Part shown: positions 1-7,914 of the stretch, piece by piece
Numbering within the stretch: position 1 is the first letter of the stretch
Layout of the letters: every line of letters begins with the position of its first letter
Assembly (NCBI GenBank): GCA_002348315.1
Contig: DEAW01000147.1
Coordinates: forward strand, 89,662-110,913
DNA: 21,252 nt
Direction of reading: 5' to 3'
Source: Planctomycetaceae bacterium UBA2972
Lineage (GTDB): Bacteria > Planctomycetota > Planctomycetia > Pirellulales > Pirellulaceae
The notes under the pieces: model-generated
The model's input: only the letters and a program-made list of their open reading frames with translations
Database searches by the model: none
What the model was told of the DNA's origin: nothing
Translations under genes and position numbers: made by a program

Positions 1-1934
1 CGGTCAGCGAAGAGTGATTTTCCCAGCCAGTTATGACTAAATCGAGGTAACCAATCCGTCTGCGTGTGAAAGTCGTTCGTCCGAATATTGGAATCGACCG
101 CCCAGGATATATTTTCATCGATTCGTTTTAACTCCACGCCTGTAATTTGGTCTTTATCCTCGTCCCACTCGCGTTCGTAGTATTGTTCGAGGAAGTTTCG
201 ATCGGAGATGACTCCGACTTCACCGGTGAGTTGATAGCCGTCGCCAAGCAGCTGTCGATGATTCCAAAAGATACGGCCTCGGAAATCCTTTTCCGGATCT
301 AGACTTCGCCTTCCTCTTCCCAGATTGTCCAGTCCGCTATCCTGGAGTCCCCAGGCATCAAATCGTCCCTTTGCAAGTCCGGGCAGATTAAACATGTCAT
401 CACGCTGATAGTCATACAGCGTTCCGATGCCCACACCACGCTCGCTCATAAAGTCAGCCGACAGAGACCACTTGGTATTCTTGGGTGGGTTTTCGACATT
501 GAATAACTGAAAAGCATTCCAGTCGATCAGTAATTGCTGGCCGTAAACACGGTCACTCTTAAAACGAACTCGGTCTAAGTAAAACGCCGGCGAGTCCAGC
601 CGAGTGGCCATTACAGGCCAGTAGAATATGGGTACGCCACCGACAAACAAGAAATTGTTTTGGCTTTCAGCTGTGATATTGTGATCGTAAACAAGCTCGT
701 TGGTATTGGGGTCTCGCCGCTGCTGCCCGGTTAACGGGTCGATTTGCCGTTCTAATTGATCGGTGATTTCAATTTCATCGGATTGAAACCAATACGTAGG
801 AATCCCCATCCGACTTGAAGTGATTGCAGCGCCGTAAGCCAGAAACTTCTGTTTGTTGACCTGTTGTAAAACATCCGCTTTGACTCGCAACAGTCCTTCG
901 TACTGAGCTACGGGCGTGAGAATCTCGGCACTGAGAATCATGCCAAACTCTTCGGTCACGTTGTAATACATGCGGTCAGCATAAATGACCCGGTCGCCCT
1001 GTCGGAAAATGATGTTGCCTTCGAGATACAACTCCAGTGGCGCGTCTTCATCGGTAACTTCACCGCCTTGTAATTGAGCGACGGCCGGCCCCCACACTAC
1101 CATATTGTCGGTTTCAATCGTGAACGTTCCGGATTCACCAGTTGCAGGAGCCTGAAAGCCTTCAATCGTCGCGCGGATTCCGGACTTGGCAATGGCAATC
1201 GTCCCGGAGCCATCGGGCGATTTATCGATATGCAAACTCCAGTCCACATTGCTGCGTCCCTGAATCCGTAAGCGGTGCGAACCTAACGCAACCTCGTTGT
1301 CGCGGCTATCCCCGTTATTGGTGTTCAGAGCAGGTTGCTGAAAGGCTGCCAGACGCACATTGGATGCTGTGGTGTTGGCACGGCGGGAGATGTCCTGACG
1401 TGCTTGACTTGCACGACGGAAAAGATCCGAAGGAGCACGCGCTGCCTGAGTTTGGTTTTGGACATTGATGGAGACATTGGTGAAGGTATATAAACGGCCC
1501 AACCACTGCTTATCCTGTAACACACTGTCACGACCAATCGGTTGATGTTGATTGTCAAAACCCGTGATCGTTTGACGATGAATTTCAACGTCCGGCCCTT
1601 CAAAGTAAGCAATTACTTTATGAGGTGCTCGAGACGAAGCTGTTGCCCGATCGATCCAGACAATGGCACGATTTCCTTTGGCCGAAAATTGGCCATGGCG
1701 AATGACACATTGCTCCACTTCCCAGATCTCATAATGGCCCTGATTCCAGAAGTGCCCCTGTTCACCTGTGATTAAAACAGGAGTCTGAATGTCCTGGTCA
1801 GCAAACTCAATCTGCTGAGCGTGCAATGGATGGGAAGACAACGCCAGGCAAAGCAGTAACGCCACTGTGACTCGTCGGCGCAGAGGGCCTTCCGAGCGTC
1901 GGTTTTCGGCAATTTGACGAGCCAGTTGCAACAC
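1..1934 (-). CDS. LptD/OstA-like outer-membrane LPS-assembly protein (3' end cut by window edge)
   Basis: Only the N-terminal ~644 residues lie in the window; the frame is open to position 1. Read on the minus strand, it starts with a basic stretch, a hydrophobic core (LLLCLALSS) and an HAQQ cleavage-like site, so it is exported. The following ~380 residues are beta-rich with OstA-like features (FEGPDVEI, YLEGNIIFRQGDRVIYADRMYYN). Near residue 426 comes FVGGVPIFYWPVMAT, resembling the segment that leads into the LptD barrel, and the remainder looks like barrel strands. Known family role: LptD inserts lipopolysaccharide into the outer leaflet of the outer membrane. An in-frame stop at 1943-1941 limits the start. 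I chose GTG at 1934, preceded by a weak AAGAAA; TTG at 1931 is the alternative. It lies behind a probable terminator, so it likely has its own promoter. The family call is good; that it handles LPS in this organism is inference. Confidence 0.8.
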   Translation of the reverse strand, partial: MLQLARQIAENRRSEGPLRRRVTVALLLCLALSSHPLHAQQIEFADQDIQTPVLITGEQGHFWNQGHYEIWEVEQCVIRHGQFSAKGNRAIVWIDRATASSRAPHKVIAYFEGPDVEIHRQTITGFDNQHQPIGRDSVLQDKQWLGRLYTFTNVSINVQNQTQAARAPSDLFRRASQARQDISRRANTTASNVRLAAFQQPALNTNNGDSRDNEVALGSHRLRIQGRSNVDWSLHIDKSPDGSGTIAIAKSGIRATIEGFQAPATGESGTFTIETDNMVVWGPAVAQLQGGEVTDEDAPLELYLEGNIIFRQGDRVIYADRMYYNVTEEFGMILSAEILTPVAQYEGLLRVKADVLQQVNKQKFLAYGAAITSSRMGIPTYWFQSDEIEITDQLERQIDPLTGQQRRDPNTNELVYDHNITAESQNNFLFVGGVPIFYWPVMATRLDSPAFYLDRVRFKSDRVYGQQLLIDWNAFQLFNVENPPKNTKWSLSADFMSERGVGIGTLYDYQRDDMFNLPGLAKGRFDAWGLQDSGLDNLGRGRRSLDPEKDFRGRIFWNHRQLLGDGYQLTGEVGVISDRNFLEQYYEREWDEDKDQITGVELKRIDENISWAVDSNIRTNDFHTQTDWLPRFSHNWLGKSLFAD

Positions 1935-2020
1935 GATTTCTTAGCGGCATCCTTGCCACAGAACAGATGAGTGGGATTGGCAGGGTTTTTGGGATTTTCA
2001 ACCATCCATGTCGATGACCT

Positions 2021-2050
2021 AAAAACACCTATAAGTCGGGAAATTATAGG
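2021..2050 (-). terminator. Probable rho-independent terminator after the GT39 gene
   Basis: On the minus strand, 32 bases past the GT39 stop codon, a perfect 7-bp stem (CCTATAA at 2050-2044, TTATAGG at 2034-2028) encloses a 9-base loop and runs into TGTTTTT (2027-2021). The stem is AT-rich, so termination may be partial. It separates the glycosyltransferase from the LptD-like gene. Confidence 0.5.
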
Positions 2051-2081
2051 GATTTGCGGACTTCGTCACAATGCGAATCGG

Positions 2082-3380
2082 TTACGAATCAGCTTCGGTT
2101 TTTGTACCCAAAAAGGAGATCGCAGCCACCAAACAGAGCACAGGAATTAATGGGGCTCGCATACGCATATTGGACCAAAAAACGGTGTGCATTAAAGAGA
2201 ATGCAATGATCATCGAGAGCCCGGCGAGCAGACCGGAATGAGCCCATTTTCGAGTGTGAAATAGCGTGAAATTAGCCACCAAAAGATAGATTAAGACATA
2301 CCACAGCCCTACGGCATACCGTTGAATGTCGCTTCGCTCCCCCGGAATTTCAGCCGGTAACGGAGTCCAAAAGGCTTTCAGGCGAGTTAGACAACCATGT
2401 GCAAAACTAACCTGATTGGCTCGAATATGGTGAAAGGCTACGGCATAGCAAAACGCATCACGTTCCACTTCGTTTCGTGAAATGATGGCTTCTTTGAGTG
2501 AAGCTTCGGCCGACCAGAAATCAAAACCCGGGTCTTCAGAGACATTGAACCGCAATACACCCTCGTCAAACGCCTGGGCTTCATAAATTGAATCTGAATT
2601 ATCAAGTTGTTGCTTGGCTTGTTGATAGTACAGAGGATTATTTCCCAACAGTAACGTATAGCCTCCGTGCGTTGTTGCAAGCACTGGTTTATCAAACAAT
2701 TGGTAATTCCTGTATACCCAGGGGCTCAGAGTAAACAGCACCACACAGCCCATGGCAAACGTGGTCATCAACCGTTTCGCCAAACTCGTTTGCAGCGTAA
2801 ACAACAGGAGTACGAGTGTGAGTAACGCGTAGACATAAAACGTCGGGCGACAATATCCCGCCAATCCAAAGGCGATCGCAGTAAGTAGGCCATTCAGGAG
2901 GCCTGGGTGGTCCAGCAGTTTAGCAACTCGCCAAATGGAAAGAACGGCCAGGAAGGTTGCTAAGGTTTCTGTCATCACCAGGACGGATTGATTCAGCAGA
3001 ATTGGGTCGAATGTGACCAGTAGACCAGCAAGCCACCCCGTCTTTTCATCTTTGATCTGCTGGCCTAAAAGGACAGTAATCCAGACCGTACCTACAGCCA
3101 ACAACAGGTGCAGGATGACAATCCATAACTTGGCAGACAATCCCAGTTTGAGGCCGACTGCTAACAACACTGGATACAGCGCGGGGCGAAACGCAGTCGG
3201 ATTACCATCGAGGGCATAGGTGGAAGAATCTGCCAGGCTCGTCCCTAAATGCAGATACAGATCAACGTCCTGCTTGATACTTGCTGATAGTTGTTCGCCC
3301 AAGGCGAATAATACGCAGATGCGTACGACACAGGTGAAGGCTAAGAGCAAGAGCAAGCGGTTTCGCATTTTACGATTCAT
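2082..3380 (-). CDS. Membrane glycosyltransferase, GT39/ArnT-like (GT-C fold)
   Basis: A 432-residue, very hydrophobic protein with about ten predicted membrane segments. The N-terminal membrane segment (residues 8-28) is followed by an extracytoplasmic loop with acidic residues at 38 and 40 (KQDVDLYLHLG) and a FRPALYP motif at 64-70. This is the arrangement of GT-C enzymes that use polyprenyl-phosphate sugar donors. Further family-like elements are MTETLATFLAV near 136, GYCRPTFYVYAL near 175 and NMRMRAPLIPVL near 404-415, which corresponds to the conserved Arg/Tyr-rich final helix entry in the PMT_2/ArnT group. The start at 3380 is supported because the upstream stop TAG runs into AGGG, which lies 5 bases before this ATG. 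It begins 7 bp after the toroid-DUF4159 gene and is probably co-transcribed with it. The substrate (lipid A, protein or exopolysaccharide) cannot be told from the sequence. Confidence 0.8.
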   Translation of the reverse strand: MNRKMRNRLLLLLAFTCVVRICVLFALGEQLSASIKQDVDLYLHLGTSLADSSTYALDGNPTAFRPALYPVLLAVGLKLGLSAKLWIVILHLLLAVGTVWITVLLGQQIKDEKTGWLAGLLVTFDPILLNQSVLVMTETLATFLAVLSIWRVAKLLDHPGLLNGLLTAIAFGLAGYCRPTFYVYALLTLVLLLFTLQTSLAKRLMTTFAMGCVVLFTLSPWVYRNYQLFDKPVLATTHGGYTLLLGNNPLYYQQAKQQLDNSDSIYEAQAFDEGVLRFNVSEDPGFDFWSAEASLKEAIISRNEVERDAFCYAVAFHHIRANQVSFAHGCLTRLKAFWTPLPAEIPGERSDIQRYAVGLWYVLIYLLVANFTLFHTRKWAHSGLLAGLSMIIAFSLMHTVFWSNMRMRAPLIPVLCLVAAISFLGTKTEADS

Positions 3381-3387
3381 TGCGTCC

Positions 3388-5715
3388 CTACTGTTGCAGC
3401 GCGTAAATCACGATATTGGTTCCTAACCGGGCCGCATCGTTTTGCAGGTACCCTTTGCACTCCAGCGAGCTTTGGTTTTCCAGTGCACAACTGAGATCGT
3501 ATGGAGAAAAGGCAATGGCAAGTCGGCCTTCCAGTTGAAACCCTTCGACGTGGGGCGTCACTTCAGTTTCGGTGACCTGAGTACGTGGACCATCGCTTTG
3601 TGACGCAGGCGAACGGAGTGTTACTTTGCGGACATCAAACCCACCGAATTCTTCGGTGAACAACGGATGCTCGGCCGGCAGGCGGCGCAACACCTGTTCC
3701 GGGAAAATCATTCTCATTTCCCGACGGAAGGACTCCGCAAACTGGGGACTCGCGCAGATTGCGTCTCCGAAAATAAATCCACCATTGATAACGAACTGCT
3801 TTAATGCCTGTCGTTCGGCTGCTGTCCATTTAAACGTTCGCCGCCCATGTACGAACAGCACAGGGTATTCTTCGATGGAGTCGGTGGCAGCGATGACCTG
3901 CGTACCAATAGAGATGCGAATTCCCGTTTCGCGTTGCATACTTGCTAATAAATTATTTAGGGCATTGGGTGCTTCATTAGGGCCACCTGAGTGGCTGAGT
4001 TTCGGAATCCTAAGCGTTTTCCTTAGTACAGAAGTTGAGTTTGTAGAGTCGAAGGCGAGTTGCGGGCGTTCCAGTTTTTCCTTGAGTTGACGGTTTGTTG
4101 CGTAGGTGAGCACATTCGTGCCAATGGCTAGCCGATCTTTGATTTCCTGATTGACGGCATCCGGGATTCCCGAATCCGGTCGCGGATTGAACAATTCCCA
4201 ATAACAGCCCAGATCCGTCGTCACATAAACCACGCTGGTCCGACAGCAGGTTTGCAAGCCATGTAACTGTCCAACATATTTTGCTGGAATGTTCTTGTCG
4301 GCAAACCAGATGTCATGGTCGGGAGCGAGTGGAGTGAGCGGACTGTCCGGAAACAATTCGGCCAGCACCTCACGAAATTCCTGATCGAACTGCTGATCGC
4401 CGCAGGCATTCTCAACGAACAGGAAGCCTCCCTGATTCACGTACTGTTTAAGCAGGTCTTTCTGTTTGGGCTTTAACTGCATCGACCCTTTGCCGCTGAT
4501 AAACAAGACAGGTGATTCCAGTAGGTCTGCGACATTGGCAATTTCCAGTTCCATCGTTTGCCAGGTCAGATACATATCCCAACTCTTTTCAGTCTGCAGG
4601 ACCAGATTCTGTAGGTCCTGTGGGTGCTGATTCCATTGCTCCTTATCTCCGTAAGCAAGTTTGGACACTGCCAGTGGCCGGCGACCTTTCGCAAGAAATA
4701 GTAGTGCAAAGGATGAAGCAATCAGGGGATTACTTTCACCGTGAGACAGGGAACCTCTCCAGTTTCCACGGAGTTTATCCTGTAGACCAACAATATGCTC
4801 GCAGCCCATACGATACCAATCAGTTGTGCCGATGAATCGAGTGCCAGTGAGTCTGCCCACTCGTTCGATGCAGTACATTTGATAGAAGTAGGCCGAACTT
4901 GCCGACTGAGCGCCTACTTTGATATTTCGGGAAAGCCAAATCAGCCCCCGCTCGACGGCATCCTGTTCAGCAGGGGCCGCACAGCACTGAACCATCCCAT
5001 TGTTGATCCGGTTATTGAGATCACGGACTTTGCCTCGAGTGACGACGAGTGAGGCAATTCCCGCGCATGTCATACTGATGGTTGGTTTGGGGCCGAAAGT
5101 GGAATCATAGTTCCAGCCACCGCTTGGATCCTGCCGGGAACTCCAATACTGCTCGGCCTTGCCCCAAGTGGTTTCCGGAATCAAAATCCCCTGCCGTTCC
5201 GCTTCATGCAATGCGAGCAGTGCAAACTGGCTGTTGGAGGGATCAGAAGAAACGCTGTTTTCCAGGTACCCCCATCCGCCCTCGGTATTTTGAGTTTTGA
5301 CCAGCCATTCGGCCAAACGCTTGATATGCAATTTATCTCGCTGAGGTTCGGCCTGGCAAAAGACCATTAGTTGCAGGGAAACCACATAAGTGGTTCCTGA
5401 AGGTGGAGCTGTCCGCATGTAATTCAAGGATTTGGCAACCGCCTCATCCTGAATATCCTGATCGCAGTTAAGCAGTGCGAGTGTGACTAATGCTGTCACT
5501 CCATTTGGAAAGAGAACGGTCCCATTGGGCGCGGCAAAATCCGGATAAGATCCATCAGCCTGTTGCTGAACCCGGAGAAACTTGACACCTTTTTCAATTG
5601 CCGAATTGACTTGTTCCGCTGTGATCTCAGCCCGAACGGTTTTCAAGGAAACCAACGGGATGCTGAGCGTCAGCAGGATCGTAAGAACGGGTTTGAAAAT
5701 GGTATTACGAGTCAT
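3388..5715 (-). CDS. Secreted alpha-toroid (prenyltransferase/squalene-oxidase repeat) protein with two DUF4159-like domains
   Basis: A 775-residue protein. Residues 1-29 form a signal peptide (basic start, hydrophobic core, VRA cleavage site). Residues ~31-345 carry repeats of the terpenoid-cyclase/prenyltransferase toroid, with QW-type motifs QADGSYPDF (52), QNTEGGWGY (142) and QDPSGGWNY (195). I see no DXDD or other cyclase catalytic motif, so enzymatic cyclisation is unlikely. Residues ~380-545 and ~581-775 look like two copies of DUF4159, a glutamine-amidotransferase-like fold. The copies share LKQYVNQGGFLF / LKQFVINGGFIF, an FP(D/E) turn, an (A)PDHDIW / PAEHPLF segment, and a closing GTNVLTYA / GTNIVIYA. 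The gene faces the MoxR operon across a 251-bp control region and is followed at 7 bp by the glycosyltransferase. Its export and its partners suggest a periplasmic adaptor or binding protein. The function is unknown; the domain calls are fairly sure. Confidence 0.82.
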   Translation of the reverse strand: MTRNTIFKPVLTILLTLSIPLVSLKTVRAEITAEQVNSAIEKGVKFLRVQQQADGSYPDFAAPNGTVLFPNGVTALVTLALLNCDQDIQDEAVAKSLNYMRTAPPSGTTYVVSLQLMVFCQAEPQRDKLHIKRLAEWLVKTQNTEGGWGYLENSVSSDPSNSQFALLALHEAERQGILIPETTWGKAEQYWSSRQDPSGGWNYDSTFGPKPTISMTCAGIASLVVTRGKVRDLNNRINNGMVQCCAAPAEQDAVERGLIWLSRNIKVGAQSASSAYFYQMYCIERVGRLTGTRFIGTTDWYRMGCEHIVGLQDKLRGNWRGSLSHGESNPLIASSFALLFLAKGRRPLAVSKLAYGDKEQWNQHPQDLQNLVLQTEKSWDMYLTWQTMELEIANVADLLESPVLFISGKGSMQLKPKQKDLLKQYVNQGGFLFVENACGDQQFDQEFREVLAELFPDSPLTPLAPDHDIWFADKNIPAKYVGQLHGLQTCCRTSVVYVTTDLGCYWELFNPRPDSGIPDAVNQEIKDRLAIGTNVLTYATNRQLKEKLERPQLAFDSTNSTSVLRKTLRIPKLSHSGGPNEAPNALNNLLASMQRETGIRISIGTQVIAATDSIEEYPVLFVHGRRTFKWTAAERQALKQFVINGGFIFGDAICASPQFAESFRREMRMIFPEQVLRRLPAEHPLFTEEFGGFDVRKVTLRSPASQSDGPRTQVTETEVTPHVEGFQLEGRLAIAFSPYDLSCALENQSSLECKGYLQNDAARLGTNIVIYALQQ

Positions 5716-5803
5716 AGGTGTCCCGGTGAATGGGGAATGAATTGACCGTTGTGGAGAGCTTGATTTGGGAAACGATTTTGGTCCTGTTTACTCGAAAACT
5801 GAG

Positions 5804-5893
5804 CAATTCGAATATTAATTTAGGGATGAACGATAAACGAGGCAACGCGAATCTCTAAATAAGGCTGGCCAACAAGGCTCCGACTTCGAATTG
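5804..5893. repeat. 9-bp inverted repeat in the divergent control region
   Basis: CAATTCGAA at 5804-5812 and its exact reverse complement TTCGAATTG at 5885-5893 are 72 bases apart, and each arm contains the palindrome TTCGAA. The left arm falls at the expected transcription start of the toroid-DUF4159 gene. The right arm overlaps the candidate -35 of the MoxR operon. This arrangement could let one dimeric regulator act on both directions, but no regulator is identified. Confidence 0.4.
5817..5845 (-). promoter_or_regulatory. Candidate promoter for the toroid-DUF4159 gene
   Basis: On the minus strand, TTGCCT (5845-5840) and TAAATT (5822-5817) are separated by exactly 17 bases, a reasonable sigma-70-type pair. 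Transcription would begin near 5810, giving a leader of about 95 bases. Planctomycete promoter consensus is poorly defined, so this is tentative. Confidence 0.35.
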
Positions 5894-5920
5894 TTATGGA
5901 CAAAGGGCGGTAGTTATTCA
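5891..5920 (+). promoter_or_regulatory. Candidate promoter of the MoxR operon
   Basis: TTGTTA (5891-5896) and TATTCA (5915-5920) are 18 bases apart, each matching four of six sigma-70 consensus bases. Transcription would start near 5927, about 40 bases before the GTG start of the ATPase. The match is moderate, so confidence is low. Confidence 0.3.
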
Positions 5921-5966
5921 ATGATACGCTGCTGGAAAATACTTTGTTTACAGGAATAGAACTACC

Positions 5967-6983
5967 GTGTCGAACAATCAGAAGAGTCTGGGAGACATCC
6001 TGCAGGAATTTGCGCAACATCGTCAAGTGATGCAGCAGGAATTGCAAAAAGTCATCATCGGACAGCATGACGTCATTGAGCAGTTGTTTGCTGCGATTTT
6101 CACGCGTGGTCATTGCTTACTGGAAGGGGTTCCGGGGTTAGCCAAAACATTAATGGTTAGTACGCTGGCCAGGATTCTCGATGTCTCCTTTAATCGCATC
6201 CAGTTTACTCCGGATTTGATGCCCAGCGATATTACCGGGACCAACGTGCTGGATGAAGATGACAAGGGGAAGCGAGCATTCAGATTTGTCCAGGGCCCGA
6301 TCTTCACGAATATCCTGTTAGCGGACGAAATCAATCGTACGCCTCCAAAGACTCAGGCCGCTCTATTGCAGTCAATGCAGGAACGCGAAGTTACCGTGGC
6401 TGGTACCACCTATGATTTACCTCAGCCCTTTTTCACCATCGCAACACAAAACCCCATTGAGCAGGAAGGGACGTACCCCTTGCCTGAAGCGCAGCTCGAC
6501 CGGTTCATGTTCAACATTAAGGTCGGTTATCCATCAGCTTCGGAAGAAGAGCAGATTCTGACCGCCACGACGCGCAATGAAAAGCCGGAAGTGAATAAGA
6601 TACTTTCCGCCAAAGCGATTGTGAATCTTCAAAAACTGGTGAATAGTATCGCGGTCAGCGAGCAAATTGTGAAGTATGCCGCCAGACTCGTACGAGCCAC
6701 ACGCCCGGGTGACAGTGAGTCACCTGAATTCATTAAAGAGTTAGTGGATTGGGGAGCCGGGCCGCGAGCAGGTCAATTTTTGATTCAGGGTGGAAAGGCG
6801 ATTGCAGCGATGGATGGCCGCTTCAGTGTGGCGATTGCCGATGTCCAGCGAATCGCGGTTCCCGTTTTGCGACACCGGGTGAGTGCAAATTTCCAGGCGC
6901 AAGCCGAAGGGATGGATACCGAAGCCATCGTGCAAAAACTACTTGCCGAGATTCCTCCTCCTAACGCTGAAAAATATGAATAA
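5967..6983 (+). CDS. MoxR-family AAA+ ATPase
   Basis: A 338-residue cytoplasmic AAA+ ATPase of the usual MoxR length. Walker A is GVPGLAKT (54-61), Walker B with its catalytic acid is LLADE (117-121), sensor 1 is ATQNP (159-163), and PEAQLDRF (173-180) carries the arginine-finger region. In the N-terminal part, RVIIGQ-like sequence appears as KVIIGQHDVIEQL. MoxR proteins are chaperone-like ATPases that typically act with VWA-domain partners encoded next to them, which fits here. The start is GTG at 5967, with CAGGAA about 11 bases upstream. It is the first gene of the operon and is followed after 12 bp by the DUF58 gene. The target protein or cofactor is unknown. Confidence 0.95.
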   Translation: MSNNQKSLGDILQEFAQHRQVMQQELQKVIIGQHDVIEQLFAAIFTRGHCLLEGVPGLAKTLMVSTLARILDVSFNRIQFTPDLMPSDITGTNVLDEDDKGKRAFRFVQGPIFTNILLADEINRTPPKTQAALLQSMQEREVTVAGTTYDLPQPFFTIATQNPIEQEGTYPLPEAQLDRFMFNIKVGYPSASEEEQILTATTRNEKPEVNKILSAKAIVNLQKLVNSIAVSEQIVKYAARLVRATRPGDSESPEFIKELVDWGAGPRAGQFLIQGGKAIAAMDGRFSVAIADVQRIAVPVLRHRVSANFQAQAEGMDTEAIVQKLLAEIPPPNAEKYE

Positions 6984-6995
6984 GCTTCCATTGCC

Positions 6996-7892
6996 ATGAC
7001 AGCTGTAGAATCCTACTTAAAGCCGGAGGTGATCACGCAGATCAAGCGTTTGGATCTACGTGCGCAGTTTGTGGTTAAGGGATTTCTGCAGGGGTTGCAT
7101 GCCAGTCCATTTCAGGGATTTTCAGTAGAGTTTTCTGAACACCGTCGCTATACCCATGGCGATGATCCGGCAGATATCGATTGGCTCGTTTACGCCAAGA
7201 CGGACAAGTACTACGTTAAGAAGTTCGAAGCCGAAACCAATCTTACCGGTTACCTGGCGATGGATTTAAGTAAATCCATGGGGTTCACCTATCGTCAGGA
7301 ACTCACGAAGTTTGATTATTCAATTTGTCTGGCTGCGGCCTTGTGCTATCTCATGATTCATCAACAAGACCCGGTCGGTCTGGTTACGTTTGATGAGAAG
7401 ATTCGACATTGCCTGCCACCCAAATCGCGGCGATCCCAACTAGCGAATGTCCTGTCTCATCTTTCTCAGTTAAAACCGGATGGACAGACGAATATAGCTC
7501 AGAGTCTGGGTCAGCTGGCGGCGATGTTAAAACAACGTAGTCTGGTCATGGTGTTTTCTGATTTCTTATCGGAAAGCCAGCCGGTATTTGAATCGTTACG
7601 GCGGCTACGGCACGGCGGACACGACGTCATTCTGTTTCATGTGCTTGATGAATCGGAAGTGACGTTTCCTTTCGACGGGATGGTTGAACTACAGGATCCC
7701 GAATCGGAGGAGACGCTGGTCGTGGAAGCAGCGGGCTTCCGTCAGGACTATGCCACGCAAATTGACACGTTTCGTTCCGAGTATCAATCCGAATGCCAGA
7801 ATATTGGTGTTGATTATGTTCCTCTGGATACCAGCATGCAATTTGACCGTGCCTTAATGGAATATCTGTTAAGCCGACGTAGCCGTTGTTAG
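6996..7892 (+). CDS. DUF58 domain protein (VWA-like MIDAS)
   Basis: A 298-residue soluble protein. The DUF58 signature SEHRRYTHGDDPADIDWLVY lies at 47-66, followed by KTDKYYVKKFE to residue 77. The VWA-type metal site looks intact: DLSKS (90-94, DxSxS), Thr165 in DGQTN, and Asp189 in FSDF. DUF58 proteins almost always accompany MoxR ATPases and probably link the ATPase to the membrane VWA proteins. The ATG start at 6996 lies 12 bp behind moxR. The next gene begins 22 bp after its TAG stop. The role is inferred from neighbourhood; the family call is firm. Confidence 0.93.
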   Translation: MTAVESYLKPEVITQIKRLDLRAQFVVKGFLQGLHASPFQGFSVEFSEHRRYTHGDDPADIDWLVYAKTDKYYVKKFEAETNLTGYLAMDLSKSMGFTYRQELTKFDYSICLAAALCYLMIHQQDPVGLVTFDEKIRHCLPPKSRRSQLANVLSHLSQLKPDGQTNIAQSLGQLAAMLKQRSLVMVFSDFLSESQPVFESLRRLRHGGHDVILFHVLDESEVTFPFDGMVELQDPESEETLVVEAAGFRQDYATQIDTFRSEYQSECQNIGVDYVPLDTSMQFDRALMEYLLSRRSRC

Positions 7893-7897
7893 AAGCT

Positions 7898-7905
7898 GGA
7901 GGAGG
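7898..7905 (+). promoter_or_regulatory. Strong Shine-Dalgarno (GGAGGAGG) of the BatA-like gene
   Basis: GGAGGAGG lies 9 bases before the GTG at 7915. It fixes that GTG as the start of the BatA-like protein and is the strongest ribosome-binding site seen in the window. Confidence 0.75.
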
Positions 7906-7914
7906 ATACAACCT

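Noticed and set aside
1074..1468. Plus-strand open frames opposite the LptD-like gene
   Set aside because: They have low-complexity, shadow-type translations, and the minus-strand frame is continuous and recognisable through this stretch.
1772..2028. Two overlapping minus-strand open frames ahead of the LptD-like gene
   Set aside because: Both are out of frame with the long LptD-like reading frame, which has a good signal peptide in the third frame from 1934. Their translations show no recognisable domain.
3626..4090. 154-residue plus-strand open frame opposite the toroid-DUF4159 gene
   Set aside because: The opposite strand encodes a clear domain with an internal repeat. This frame has no signal, motif or ribosome-binding site.
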